Positions 32,833 to 40,818 of a stretch of DNA of 58,079 nt are shown here, piece after piece (within the stretch, counting starts at the first letter, position 1; each line of letters starts with the position of its first letter). Position numbers and translations under genes: made by a program. Location of the stretch: assembly GCA_035456985.1 (NCBI GenBank), contig DATICE010000203.1, forward strand, positions 1 through 58,079, written 5' to 3'. The DNA comes from SG8-41 sp035456985. Lineage in GTDB: Bacteria > Pseudomonadota > Gammaproteobacteria > Burkholderiales > SG8-41. The notes under the pieces were generated by a model that saw only the letters and a program-made list of their open reading frames with translations, was not told the DNA's origin and made no database searches.

Positions 32833-34218
32833 ATGAGCGCAAAGTCCCAGGTCCTGGTGGTCGACGACGAAGCGGATATCCGCGAGCTGCTCGGCATGAC
32901 GCTTGCGCGGATGGGGCTCGACGCGCATTGCGCCGCGAGCACCTCGGAGGCCTACGCGCTGCTCGCCCAGAACAGCTACGACCTCTGCCTGACCGACATG
33001 CGGCTGCCCGATGGCGACGGGCTCACGGTCGTCGACTACGTCGCAAAGCACCATCCCAGCCTGCCGGTGGCGGTGATCACGGCGCACGGCAGCACCGAGA
33101 ACGCGGTGGCAGCGTTGAAGGCCGGCGCCTTCGACTATCTCGCGAAGCCGGTCTCGCTCGATCAGTTGCGCACGCTGGTGCGCTCCGCCCTCAAGCTGCC
33201 GCGCCCCGTTCAGCGGCGCGCGCAGGACGAGGAAGGGGCGGCGGCCGCGCCGGGGGTGCCGCAGCTGATCGGGCGCTCGGGGCCGATGGAAGGCGTGCGC
33301 TCGATGATCGAGCGCCTGGCGCGCACCCAGGCGCCGATCCATATCAGCGGCGAATCGGGCAGCGGCAAAGAACTCGCCGCGCGTCTGGTGCACCAGCGGG
33401 GCCCGCGCAGCGACGGCCCGTTCATCCCTGTCAACTGCGGCGCGATCCCCGAAAACCTGATGGAGAGCGAATTCTTCGGCTACCGGAAGGGCGCGTTTAC
33501 CGGCGCGGCCGCCGACCGCGAGGGGTTCTTCCAGGCCGCCGACGGCGGCACGCTGTTCCTCGACGAGGTTGCGGAGTTGCCGGTGCCGATGCAGGTAAAG
33601 CTGCTGCGCGCGATCCAGGAGAAAAAGATCCGCAGGGTCGGCGCGACCAGTGAGGAGGGCGCGGACGCGCGCATCATCAGCGCCACCCACCGCAATCTCG
33701 CAGAGGAGGTCCAGAACGGCAGGTTCCGGCAGGATCTTTTCTACCGGCTGAACGTGATCGAGTTGAGGATGCCGGCGTTGCGCGAAATGCCCGAAGACAT
33801 CCCGTTGCTTGCCGAAACGATGCTCGCGCGGCAGGCCGCCGCGGCCGGCGGCAAGACCGCGCGCCTGTCCGCCGCCGCGCTCGAGCGGCTGTGCGAGTAC
33901 GGCTTCCCGGGCAACGTGCGGGAGCTCGAGAACGTGCTGGAACGGGCGCTCGCGCTCACTACGGGGGGCGAGATCCAGGCCGAGGACCTGCAGCTCGCGC
34001 CCCCGCGCGTCACGCCGGCGGAGGCGACGGGCGAGCTGTCGGGCCTGCCGTTGCAGGAACGGCTGGATACCGTGGAGCGCAAGGCGATTCTCGGTGCCCT
34101 CGAGCAGACCCATTACAACCGCACTGCGGCGGCCAAACTGCTCGGCATCACGTTCCGGGCGCTGCGTTATCGCATGGAGCGTCTCGGGATCAACGACGAA
34201 CTCGATTCCAAGGGCTGA
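32833..34218 (+). CDS. pilR: PilR-type sigma-54-dependent response regulator
   Basis: NtrC-family activator, 461 residues. The receiver domain is 1-120 with phosphoacceptor Asp55 (LCLTDMRLPDGDG). The AAA+ domain (about 155-390) has Walker A GESGSGKE, the GAFTGA loop that contacts sigma-54, and Walker B GGTLFLDEVAEL. The C-terminal Fis-type helix-turn-helix is NRTAAAKLLGITFRALRYRMERL. Paired with PilS. The known target of such pairs is the sigma-54 promoter of pilA. Confidence 0.95.
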   Translation: MSAKSQVLVVDDEADIRELLGMTLARMGLDAHCAASTSEAYALLAQNSYDLCLTDMRLPDGDGLTVVDYVAKHHPSLPVAVITAHGSTENAVAALKAGAFDYLAKPVSLDQLRTLVRSALKLPRPVQRRAQDEEGAAAAPGVPQLIGRSGPMEGVRSMIERLARTQAPIHISGESGSGKELAARLVHQRGPRSDGPFIPVNCGAIPENLMESEFFGYRKGAFTGAAADREGFFQAADGGTLFLDEVAELPVPMQVKLLRAIQEKKIRRVGATSEEGADARIISATHRNLAEEVQNGRFRQDLFYRLNVIELRMPALREMPEDIPLLAETMLARQAAAAGGKTARLSAAALERLCEYGFPGNVRELENVLERALALTTGGEIQAEDLQLAPPRVTPAEATGELSGLPLQERLDTVERKAILGALEQTHYNRTAAAKLLGITFRALRYRMERLGINDELDSKG

Positions 34219-34285
34219 CAGCGGTGAGGGGGGCAGGGCGAAGCGGGAAGGGACGAAGCACATCCCCGCCGTCCCTCGTTATCGA
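34219..34285 (+). repeat. Heptamer-like element H at the pilR/ampD junction
   Basis: After the pilR stop, words GGGCGAA, GCGGGAA, GGGACGA continue as a purine run. A short pyrimidine arm (CCCCGCCGTCCCTC) follows. It is the weakest member of the family. It encodes the first ~16 residues of AmpD, including its GTG start. Confidence 0.45.
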
Positions 34286-34925
34286 CGATCAAGGGCTGGC
34301 GGCAGGCGTTTCCTTCATCGCCTCGCCGAACTGCGACGCGCGACCGGGCGGATGCCCGGTGAGCCTCCTCGTTATCCATAACATCAGCTTGCCGCCGGGG
34401 GAGTTCGGCGGGACGGGCATCGCCGAACTCTTCACCAACCGGCTCGATGCCGCCGCGCATCCGTACTACGCGACGGTCGTGGGCGCTAAGGTGTCCGCGC
34501 ACTTTCTCATCCGCCGCGACGGCGAGCTCCTCCAGTTCGTGCCGTGCGGCATCCGCGCGTGGCACGCGGGCGACTCGAGTTGGAAGGGGCGCGCGCGCTG
34601 CAACGATTTCTCCATCGGCGTTGAACTCGAAGGCTCGGACGATGCACCGTTTACCGCCGCGCAATACAGAGGGCTCGCCGGTCTCACGCGCGCGCTGAAG
34701 GCGCGCTACCCGATCCGGGACATCGTCGGCCACAGCGATATCGCACCCGGGCGGAAAAGCGATCCTGGGCCGCACTTCGACTGGTTGCGCTACCGCGCGT
34801 TGATCAGGAAGCGCTCGCCGCGGAGGACGCTTGGGACGCGGAGAAGGGTCAGGAACAAAAAGCGAACCGCCAAGCAGCCTCGGCGCCGCGCCAAGGCAAA
34901 GAAGCCCCGCAGGTCCGGCCAATAA
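34224..34925 (+). CDS. ampD: N-acetyl-anhydromuramyl-L-alanine amidase
   Basis: Cytoplasmic zinc amidase that splits anhydro-muropeptides in cell-wall recycling. 233 residues from GTG 34224. Zinc ligands are His52 (VIHNISLPPGEFGG), His170 and Asp180 (GHSDIAPGRKSDPGP), and Glu134 is the likely catalytic residue. Two oddities: residues 1-16 come from element H and are not family-like, and residues 195-233 form a very basic Lys/Arg tail absent from standard AmpD. A stem-loop terminator candidate follows at 35074. Confidence 0.92.
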   Translation: MRGAGRSGKGRSTSPPSLVIDDQGLAAGVSFIASPNCDARPGGCPVSLLVIHNISLPPGEFGGTGIAELFTNRLDAAAHPYYATVVGAKVSAHFLIRRDGELLQFVPCGIRAWHAGDSSWKGRARCNDFSIGVELEGSDDAPFTAAQYRGLAGLTRALKARYPIRDIVGHSDIAPGRKSDPGPHFDWLRYRALIRKRSPRRTLGTRRRVRNKKRTAKQPRRRAKAKKPRRSGQ

Positions 34926-34954
34926 GTGAATTTTCCGCCGAAGTTCGTCACCGC

Positions 34955-34989
34955 GCGTTGAGCGGCGCGGTCGATGTCCGTTCCAACGC
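34955..34989. repeat. Inverted repeat, GCGTTGAGCGG type (copy 1)
   Basis: GCGTTGAGCGG (34955-34965) and CCGTTCCAACGC (34978-34989) form an imperfect hairpin just downstream of ampD. Related copies occur near 39931, 43106 and 44633. Confidence 0.5.
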
Positions 34990-35030
34990 CTGAAGTTAGG
35001 CGGGCGTCCAGCGTCCGGGTTTAACGCAAG

Positions 35031-35039
35031 TTATCCACA
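35031..35039 (+). promoter_or_regulatory. Consensus DnaA box upstream of nrdA
   Basis: TTATCCACA is a perfect 9-mer DnaA box, 300 nt before nrdA. DnaA control of nrdAB is established in E. coli; here it is inferred from position. Confidence 0.55.
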
Positions 35040-35073
35040 CCCCGCCAGCCTGCTGACGCCCGTGTTTGCTGCC

Positions 35074-35118
35074 AAACCGGGCAGTTGCCTATTTTCTAAG
35101 CAGTTTTGCCCGGTTTTT
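35074..35118 (+). terminator. Candidate terminator between ampD and nrdA
   Basis: A 10-bp perfect stem AAACCGGGCA / TGCCCGGTTT with a 23-nt loop is followed by TT and then C. The long loop weakens the call. The remainder of the 405-nt gap is AT-richer than its surroundings and holds the sites listed separately. Confidence 0.5.
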
Positions 35119-35181
35119 CATCACCTTGGCGTACATTTTTCCAGTAAAAACGAGCATTTAACAAAAAATACATGAAGTCTA

Positions 35182-35210
35182 TTGCTTTCGCTACATCAGC
35201 CTACTAGAAT
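35182..35210 (+). promoter_or_regulatory. Candidate nrdAB promoter
   Basis: TTGCTT (35182-35187), 17-nt spacer, TAGAAT (35205-35210). The predicted start is about 35217. A GAGGTG-CC-CACCTC hairpin sits in the leader (35281-35294). AAGGAG precedes the nrdA ATG. Confidence 0.6.
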
Positions 35211-35230
35211 TTGATCAAAACTGGCCCTTA

Positions 35231-35248
35231 ACCACAACATATTGTGGT
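35231..35248. promoter_or_regulatory. NrdR-box-like palindrome
   Basis: ACCACAACATATTGTGGT is close to the NrdR consensus (acaCwAtATaTwGtgt) and overlaps the early transcribed region of nrdA, where a repressor would act. NrdR boxes usually come in pairs; I find no convincing second copy here. Confidence 0.55.
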
Positions 35249-35330
35249 TCTGGGCACAGTGATACGGCTTGGGAGCGGGGGAGGTGCCCACCTCTTGGGT
35301 CAAAAAACTTAATACTCAAGGAGTTACGGC

Positions 35331-38192
35331 ATGCAGTTGGTTACCGAAGGCGCTCTGGCCGCCCCACTCGTCAAACCTGCCCTGAACGATGTCCCTACCG
35401 CGGAGGAAGCGCGCTACGCCCAGTACAAAGTCATTCGCCGCAACGGCTCGGTAGTGGCGTTTGAGCCCGCCAAGATCTCGATCGCGGTGACCAAGGCGTT
35501 CATCGCCGTGAACGGGGGACAGGGCGCGGCGTCCGCGCGCGTGCGCGAGCAGGTCGGAATCCTCACCCAGAACGTGATGGCAGCGCTCATGCGCCGCCAG
35601 CCCTCGGGCGGCACCTTCCACATCGAGGACATCCAGGACCAGGTGGAGCTCGCGCTCATGCGTGCGGGCGAGCACAACGTCGCGCGCGCCTACGTGCTCT
35701 ACCGCGAGGAGCGCTCGAAGGAGCGCGCGCGCGAGCGCGAGACGCAGGATCCGGCAAAGCGCGCGCAGCCGGCGGTGGTGAACGTGAAAGAGGGCGGGCG
35801 CGTGCGGCCGCTCGACTTCGAGCGCCTCACCGCGCTGGTACGCGAGGCGTGCGAGGGGCTCGGGCGCGAGGTCACCGCCGAACCGGTGCTCGCCGCGATG
35901 CGGCGCGATCTCTACGACGGCGTGCCGATGGAGGAGGTGCGCAAGTCGTTGATCCTTGCCGCGCGCGCGCTGATCGAGCAGGACCCGGGCTACAGTTACG
36001 TGACGGCGCGGCTGCTGCTGCACTCGCTGCGGCTGGAGACCCTCGGCGCGGAGGTGACGCAGGCGGAGATGCCGGCGCGCTATGCAGCCTATCTATCGGA
36101 ATTCGTGCGGCAGGGGATCGAGGCGGAGCTGCTCGACGAGCGGCTCGCCCGCTACGATCTCAAGTGCCTCGGCGCAGCGCTCGACGCGACCCGCGACCTC
36201 AAGTTCACCTACCTGGGTCTGCAGATCCTCTACGACCGCTATTTCCTGCACGTGCGCGGCCGCCGCATCGAGCTGCCGCAGATCTTCTACATGCGGGTGG
36301 CGATGGGCCTGGCGTTGAACGAGCCCGAAGACCAGCGCGAGGCGCGCGCGATCGAGTTCTACAACGTGCTGTCGTCATTCGATTTCATGAGCTCGACGCC
36401 GACGCTCTTCAATTCCGGCACGCGCCGCTCCCAGCTCGCGAGCTGCTATCTCACCACGGTCGCCGACGATCTCGACGGCATCTACGAGGCAATCAAGGAG
36501 AACGCCCTGCTGCAGAAATTTGCCGGCGGCCTGGGCAACGACTGGACCCCGGTGCGGGCCCTGGGCTCTCACATCAAGGGCACCAACGGCAAGAGCCAGG
36601 GTGTCGTGCCGTTCCTCAAGGTCGTGAACGATACCGCCGTCGCCGTCAACCAGGGCGGCAAGAGAAAGGGGGCGGTGTGCTCCTATCTCGAGACCTGGCA
36701 CCTCGACATCGAGGAGTTCCTGGAGCTGCGCAAGAACACCGGCGACGATCGCCGCCGTACGCACGACATGAATACCGCGAACTGGGTGCCGGATCTCTTC
36801 ATGAAGCGCGTGATGGAGGGGGGCGACTGGACGCTGTTCTCGCCCTCCGACGTGACCGACCTGCACGACAAATACGGGCGCGCCTTCGAGGAAAGCTACA
36901 TCCAGTACGAGGCGCGCGCCGCCCGCGGCGAGATCAAGCCCTACAAGCGGGTTCAGGCGGTGCATCTGTGGCGGAAGATGCTGACCATGCTGTTCGAGAC
37001 CGGGCACCCCTGGCTCACGTTCAAGGATCCGTGCAACCTGCGCTCGCCGCAGCAACACGTGGGCGTGGTCCACAGCTCCAATCTGTGCACCGAGATCACG
37101 TTGAACACCGGCCCCGACGAGATCGCGGTGTGCAACCTCGGCTCGATCAACATGCCGGCGCACCTCGACGTCTCGACCGGGCGCATGGACATGGAGAAGC
37201 TCGGGCGCACCGTCGGCACCGCGATGCGCATGCTCGACAACGTGATCGACCTCAATTTCTACTCGGTCAACAAGGCGCGCAACTCCAACTTCAAGCACCG
37301 GCCGGTGGGCCTCGGCATCATGGGCTTCCAGGACTGCCTGCACCTGCTGCGGATCCCCTACGGCTCGCAGGCGGCGGTGGAGTTCGCCGACCGCTCGATG
37401 GAGGCGATCGCCTGGAGCGCCTACCACGCCTCGACCGACTTGGCCGAAGAGCGCGGGCCCTACTCGACCTTCAAGGGCTCGCTGTGGGAACGCGGCATCC
37501 TGCCGATCGATACGCTGCGCCAGCTCTCGGAAGAGCGCGGCGGCTACGTCGAGTGCGATCTCTCCACCACGCTCGACTGGGCGGGTTTGAGAAAGCGTAT
37601 CCAGCGGGTCGGCATGCGCAACTCCAATTGCCTGGCGATCGCGCCCACCGCGACGATCGCGAACATCACGGGGCTCTCGCAGTGCATCGAGCCGACCTAC
37701 CAGAACCTCTACGTGAAATCGAACCTGTCGGGCGAGTTCACGGTGGTGAACGAGTTTCTGGTGCGGGACCTGAAGAGCCTCAACCTGTGGGACGAGGTGA
37801 TGATCGCCGATCTCAAGTACTTCGACGGCTCGCTCGCCAAGATCGACCGCATCCCGCCGGAGGTCCGCACGCTCTACGCGACCGCGTTCGAAATCGAGCC
37901 GAAGTGGCTGGTCGAGTGCGCGGCGCGCCGGCAGAAATGGATCGACCAGTCGCAGTCGCTGAACATCTACATGGCGGGCGCTTCGGGCAAGCGGCTCGAC
38001 GACACCTACAAGCTGGCGTGGATCCGGGGCCTGAAGACCACCTATTACCTGCGCACGCTGGGCGCGACCTCGGCCGAGAAATCCACGGTCGCGACCGGGC
38101 AGTTGAACGCGGTGACGGCCGACGGCGGATTGACGGCTGAGGAGCCCAAGTTCTGCAAGGTCGACGATCCCGACTGCGAGTCCTGCCAATGA
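35331..38192 (+). CDS. nrdA: Ribonucleoside-diphosphate reductase class Ia, alpha subunit
   Basis: Aerobic ribonucleotide reductase large subunit, 953 residues. An N-terminal ATP-cone (about 33-125, VIRRNGSVVAFEPAKISIAVTKAF) gives allosteric overall-activity control. The catalytic barrel includes SSNLCTEITLN, MRNSNCLAIAPTATIANITG and QCIEPTYQNLYVKSNLSGEF. The redox-relay cysteines at the extreme C-terminus are C949 and C952 (DCESCQ). Longer than E. coli NrdA (about 760), consistent with the betaproteobacterial form. nrdB follows after 11 nt. Confidence 0.97.
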   Translation: MQLVTEGALAAPLVKPALNDVPTAEEARYAQYKVIRRNGSVVAFEPAKISIAVTKAFIAVNGGQGAASARVREQVGILTQNVMAALMRRQPSGGTFHIEDIQDQVELALMRAGEHNVARAYVLYREERSKERARERETQDPAKRAQPAVVNVKEGGRVRPLDFERLTALVREACEGLGREVTAEPVLAAMRRDLYDGVPMEEVRKSLILAARALIEQDPGYSYVTARLLLHSLRLETLGAEVTQAEMPARYAAYLSEFVRQGIEAELLDERLARYDLKCLGAALDATRDLKFTYLGLQILYDRYFLHVRGRRIELPQIFYMRVAMGLALNEPEDQREARAIEFYNVLSSFDFMSSTPTLFNSGTRRSQLASCYLTTVADDLDGIYEAIKENALLQKFAGGLGNDWTPVRALGSHIKGTNGKSQGVVPFLKVVNDTAVAVNQGGKRKGAVCSYLETWHLDIEEFLELRKNTGDDRRRTHDMNTANWVPDLFMKRVMEGGDWTLFSPSDVTDLHDKYGRAFEESYIQYEARAARGEIKPYKRVQAVHLWRKMLTMLFETGHPWLTFKDPCNLRSPQQHVGVVHSSNLCTEITLNTGPDEIAVCNLGSINMPAHLDVSTGRMDMEKLGRTVGTAMRMLDNVIDLNFYSVNKARNSNFKHRPVGLGIMGFQDCLHLLRIPYGSQAAVEFADRSMEAIAWSAYHASTDLAEERGPYSTFKGSLWERGILPIDTLRQLSEERGGYVECDLSTTLDWAGLRKRIQRVGMRNSNCLAIAPTATIANITGLSQCIEPTYQNLYVKSNLSGEFTVVNEFLVRDLKSLNLWDEVMIADLKYFDGSLAKIDRIPPEVRTLYATAFEIEPKWLVECAARRQKWIDQSQSLNIYMAGASGKRLDDTYKLAWIRGLKTTYYLRTLGATSAEKSTVATGQLNAVTADGGLTAEEPKFCKVDDPDCESCQ

Positions 38193-38203
38193 GGAGACGG
38201 TAG

Positions 38204-39307
38204 ATGCTGCAATTCCGGGAACAACAAACTATCGCCGGACGGGAATCGCAGGCGCCGGCGCCGCAGCAAGCGCCGGGCGAGCTCGCGCTAAGACGCGTCA
38301 ACGTCGCCGACAAGCGTGTCATCAACGGCCAGACCGACGTCAATCAGCTGGTGCCGTTCAAGTACAAGTGGGCGTGGGAAAAGTACCTCTCTGCCTGCGC
38401 CAATCACTGGATGCCGCAGGAAATCCAGATGAGCCGTGATATCGCGCTGTGGAAGGACCCGAATGGGTTGACCGAAGACGAGCGGCGTGTCGTCAAGCGC
38501 AATCTGGGCTTTTTCGTGACGGCGGATTCTCTCGCTGCGAACAACATCGTGCTCGGGACCTATCGCCACATCACCGCGCCCGAGTGCCGGCAGTACCTGC
38601 TGCGGCAGGCGTTCGAGGAAGCGATCCACACCCACGCCTATCAGTACATCGTGGAGAGCCTGCAGTTGGACGAGTCGGAGATCTTCAACGCCTATCACGA
38701 GATCCCCTCGATCCGCGATAAGGACGAGTTCCTGATCCCGTTCATCGATACGCTGACCGATCCCTCGTTCCGGACCGGCACGCCGGAAGCCGACCAGAAG
38801 CTCCTCAAGAGCCTGATCGTTTTTGCGTGCCTGATGGAGGGGCTCTTTTTCTACGTCGGCTTCACGCAGATCCTCTCGCTCGGCCGGCAGAACAAGATGA
38901 CCGGCTCGGCCGAGCAGTACCAGTACATCCTGCGCGACGAGTCCATGCACTGCAACTTCGGCATCGATTTGATCAACACGATCAAGATGGAGAACCCGCA
39001 CCTGTGGACGCCGGAGTTCCGCGACGAGCTGCGCGCGATCTTCACGAAGGGCGTCGAGCTCGAGTTTCGCTATGCCGAGGACACCATGCCGCGCGGTGTC
39101 CTGGGCCTGAATTCGGCGATGTTCAAGGAATACCTGCGCTTCATCGCCAACCGCCGCTGCCAGCAGATCGGCCTTGATCCCCTCTACGAGGGCGCCGGCA
39201 ATCCGTTCCCCTGGATGGCGGAAATGATCGACCTCAAGAAGGAGCGCAATTTCTTTGAGACCCGCGTCATCGAGTACCAAACGGGCGGGGCCCTGAGTTG
39301 GGACTGA
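38204..39307 (+). CDS. nrdB: Ribonucleoside-diphosphate reductase class Ia, beta subunit
   Basis: Diiron-tyrosyl radical subunit, 367 residues. Helix motifs VTADSLAANN, FEEAIHTHAYQYIVESL and MEGLFFYVGFTQIL hold the iron ligands. In EAIHTHAY the Glu-x2-His-x3-Tyr spacing places the radical tyrosine where class Ia enzymes have it. Partner of the preceding NrdA, with an AGGAG-type site before the ATG. The C-terminus (YQTGGALSWD) carries the usual acidic/aromatic end used to bind NrdA. Confidence 0.97.
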   Translation: MLQFREQQTIAGRESQAPAPQQAPGELALRRVNVADKRVINGQTDVNQLVPFKYKWAWEKYLSACANHWMPQEIQMSRDIALWKDPNGLTEDERRVVKRNLGFFVTADSLAANNIVLGTYRHITAPECRQYLLRQAFEEAIHTHAYQYIVESLQLDESEIFNAYHEIPSIRDKDEFLIPFIDTLTDPSFRTGTPEADQKLLKSLIVFACLMEGLFFYVGFTQILSLGRQNKMTGSAEQYQYILRDESMHCNFGIDLINTIKMENPHLWTPEFRDELRAIFTKGVELEFRYAEDTMPRGVLGLNSAMFKEYLRFIANRRCQQIGLDPLYEGAGNPFPWMAEMIDLKKERNFFETRVIEYQTGGALSWD

Positions 39308-39417
39308 GGCGGCAGAGGAGGCGAGCAGCAGAAAGGTATTTGTTCATTAACCAAGGGGGAGGCGCTTTGGGTTCGAGCCTGCTCAACCGGCGTTACCGCA
39401 GACGTAGACAGAGCATG

Positions 39418-39675
39418 ATGCATACCATCACCGAATGCCGCGCCGAGGGAAATTACACCCTGTGGCTGCGTTTCGACGACGGGCTCGAGGGCAGCGTCGA
39501 ACTCGGTGCGCTGGTGCTGACCGAGTCGTATCTGGCGATATCCGATGCGGATACTTTCGCGCGAGTCGCAATCGACCCGATTTCGAACGCGGTGACCTGG
39601 GCCGGGGGCATCAAGCTCGATCCGGAGATGCTCTACCGGGACCTCGTGACCAAGACCCACGCGGCCCGCCACTGA
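39418..39675 (+). CDS. DUF2442 domain protein
   Basis: 85 residues (from ATG 39418; ATG 39415 is adjacent). The domain is MHTITECRAEGNYTLWLRFDDGLEGSVELGAL and ends WAGGIKLDPEMLYRDL, matching the DUF2442 pattern of small proteins that often sit beside DUF4160 toxin-like genes. No such partner is present here. It lies 110 nt after nrdB, and no function can be given. Confidence 0.75.
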   Translation: MHTITECRAEGNYTLWLRFDDGLEGSVELGALVLTESYLAISDADTFARVAIDPISNAVTWAGGIKLDPEMLYRDLVTKTHAARH

Positions 39676-39716
39676 GAAGCGGCAAGCGCCGCGCGGCCAA
39701 CCGATTGGAGGATCAG

Positions 39717-39893
39717 ATGGCCAAATCGAAGAGGCGAGCCGGTAAGAAGCAGGCGGCAAAGAAGAAGGCAGCCCGGCGCGGCGCAAAGCGCGCCCCGGCG
39801 AAGCGCAAGCCGGCGGCGCCTGCCCCGGCGGCGCCCCGTCCGGTCGTGATTCCCGGTGCCTGGCCGTTCCCGATGGGCTCGAAGCCCCAGTAA
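39717..39893 (+). CDS. Small Lys/Ala-rich histone-H1-like protein
   Basis: 58 residues. The N-terminal two thirds are Lys/Arg/Ala-rich (MAKSKRRAGKKQAAKKKAAR...), resembling the C-terminal tails of bacterial H1-like proteins. The last 20 residues are Pro-rich (PVVIPGAWPFPMGSKPQ). Probably a nucleic-acid-binding protein. TTGGAGGATC precedes the ATG. The composition differs strongly from its neighbours, but coding is supported by the ribosome site and a clean frame. Confidence 0.7.
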   Translation: MAKSKRRAGKKQAAKKKAARRGAKRAPAKRKPAAPAPAAPRPVVIPGAWPFPMGSKPQ

Positions 39894-39930
39894 TCCTGGC
39901 GAATCCGGACGCTTTCGCGCCGGCCCGCCT

Positions 39931-39973
39931 CCGCGCATTCGAACGGGCGGACAACCCGCCGTTCAACGCGCGG
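39931..39973. repeat. Inverted repeat, GCGTTGAACGG type (copy 2)
   Basis: CCGCGCATTCGAACGGGCGG (39931-39950) and CCCGCCGTTCAACGCGCGG (39955-39973) form a strong hairpin with a 4-nt loop downstream of the H1-like gene. No T-run follows. Confidence 0.65.
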
Positions 39974-40025
39974 CACCCGGGGCTCCGGAATCATCGTGAT
40001 GCGAGCGCCTGACCCTTGCCTGCGG

Positions 40026-40067
40026 TTGATCTAGCTCAACTGCCCCCCGATTCGCCTCCGCTATATT
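40026..40067 (+). promoter_or_regulatory. Class II FNR/ANR-type promoter
   Basis: TTGAT-CTAG-CTCAA (40026-40039) matches the FNR box with one mismatch, and TATATT (40062-40067) is a good -10. With +1 at 40074 the box is centred exactly at -41.5, the class II activation position. No -35 hexamer is needed or seen. It drives the DUF302-KTSC-CDGSH genes. Confidence 0.65.
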
Positions 40068-40113
40068 GACCGGCGGGCAGGATGTTTGGCCCCGACACAA
40101 ACCGGAGGAAAGC

Positions 40114-40590
40114 ATGAAATCGACATGGATCGTCGCGCTGGCCATCGCGGCCAGTGCAGCGCTGCACGGCACGGCACAGGCCGCGTCCGCAGGAGCCGTC
40201 GTCCGTTCCACGAAGGGCGAGTTCAAGGAGGTGAAGGAGCGGGTGCTGCAGGCTATCGAGAACCGCGGGCTGGTGCTGAACTACACCGCTCGCATCGGCG
40301 CCATGCTCGAGCGCACCGGCAAGGACATCGGGACTGCCCGCCGGATCTATGGCGACGCCGAATTGCTTGAATTCTGCAGCGCGCGCGCCTCCCGCGATAC
40401 CATGGAGGCGGATCCGCGCAACATCGTGTTCTGCCCGTACTCGATCGCGGTCTACACCCTGCCCAAGGAGAAGGACCGGGTCTACGTTGCCTACCGGCGG
40501 GTCGGGGCGCCCGGTACCGGGCTGTCGGCGAAATCGCTCGCCGCGGTGGACAAGCTCCTCGCGGAAATCGTGACTGAAGCGCTCGAGTAA
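40114..40590 (+). CDS. DUF302 domain protein, exported
   Basis: 158 residues with a signal peptide (1-23, ending AQAAS). The DUF302 core starts VVRSTKGEFKEVKERVLQAIENRGLVLNY and ends in IVFCPYSIAVYTLPKEKDRVYVAYRR. DUF302 folds as a small alpha/beta domain of unknown ligand. GAGGAAA precedes the ATG. First gene behind an FNR-type promoter, which implies low-oxygen expression. It overlaps the KTSC gene by 1 nt. Confidence 0.85.
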   Translation: MKSTWIVALAIAASAALHGTAQAASAGAVVRSTKGEFKEVKERVLQAIENRGLVLNYTARIGAMLERTGKDIGTARRIYGDAELLEFCSARASRDTMEADPRNIVFCPYSIAVYTLPKEKDRVYVAYRRVGAPGTGLSAKSLAAVDKLLAEIVTEALE

Positions 40591-40802
40591 TGGAGCGCAA
40601 GCGCGTCAACGCGTCGAACATCCGCTCGGTCGGCTACGACGCGGGCCGGCAGCTCCTGGAGCTGGAGTTCACGAGCGGCTCGATCGTTGAGTACTCGGGC
40701 GTCTCGCCGGAAGTCCATCGCCGGTTCATGAACGCGCCATCACCCGGAAGCTTTTTCCAGGACCAGATCGACGAGCATTTCCCGTCGAAGCGAATCCGCT
40801 GA
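40590..40802 (+). CDS. KTSC domain protein
   Basis: 70 residues. The pattern NIRSVGYDAGRQLLELEFTSGSIVEYSGVSPEVHRRFMNAPSPGSFF matches the KTSC domain, named for the usual K-T-S-C of related proteins and linked to nucleic-acid metabolism. Here the order of key residues is only partly kept. The start overlaps the DUF302 stop (TAATG), so it is translated in coupling. The downstream gene begins 16 nt later. Confidence 0.8.
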   Translation: MERKRVNASNIRSVGYDAGRQLLELEFTSGSIVEYSGVSPEVHRRFMNAPSPGSFFQDQIDEHFPSKRIR

Positions 40803-40818
40803 CCGGTATACTGCCGCG

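Noticed and set aside
31153..34263. Very long open frame (over 1000 codons) on the minus strand opposite pilS and pilR
   Set aside because: It is the antisense image of two well-supported genes. High GC content makes such frames common; its product is low-complexity and Arg/Glu/His-rich with no family motif.
34951..35010. Integron attC-like site (GTTAGGC and GTTGAGC resemble GTTRRRY core boxes)
   Set aside because: The order of boxes is reversed relative to attC (no RYYYAAC on the 5' side paired with GTTRRRY on the 3' side), no integrase is nearby, and the neighbouring genes are core genes in normal order.
39418..39675. Toxin-antitoxin pair involving the DUF2442 gene
   Set aside because: No DUF4160 or other toxin-like partner is adjacent; the next gene is a Lys-rich H1-like protein and the upstream gene is nrdB.
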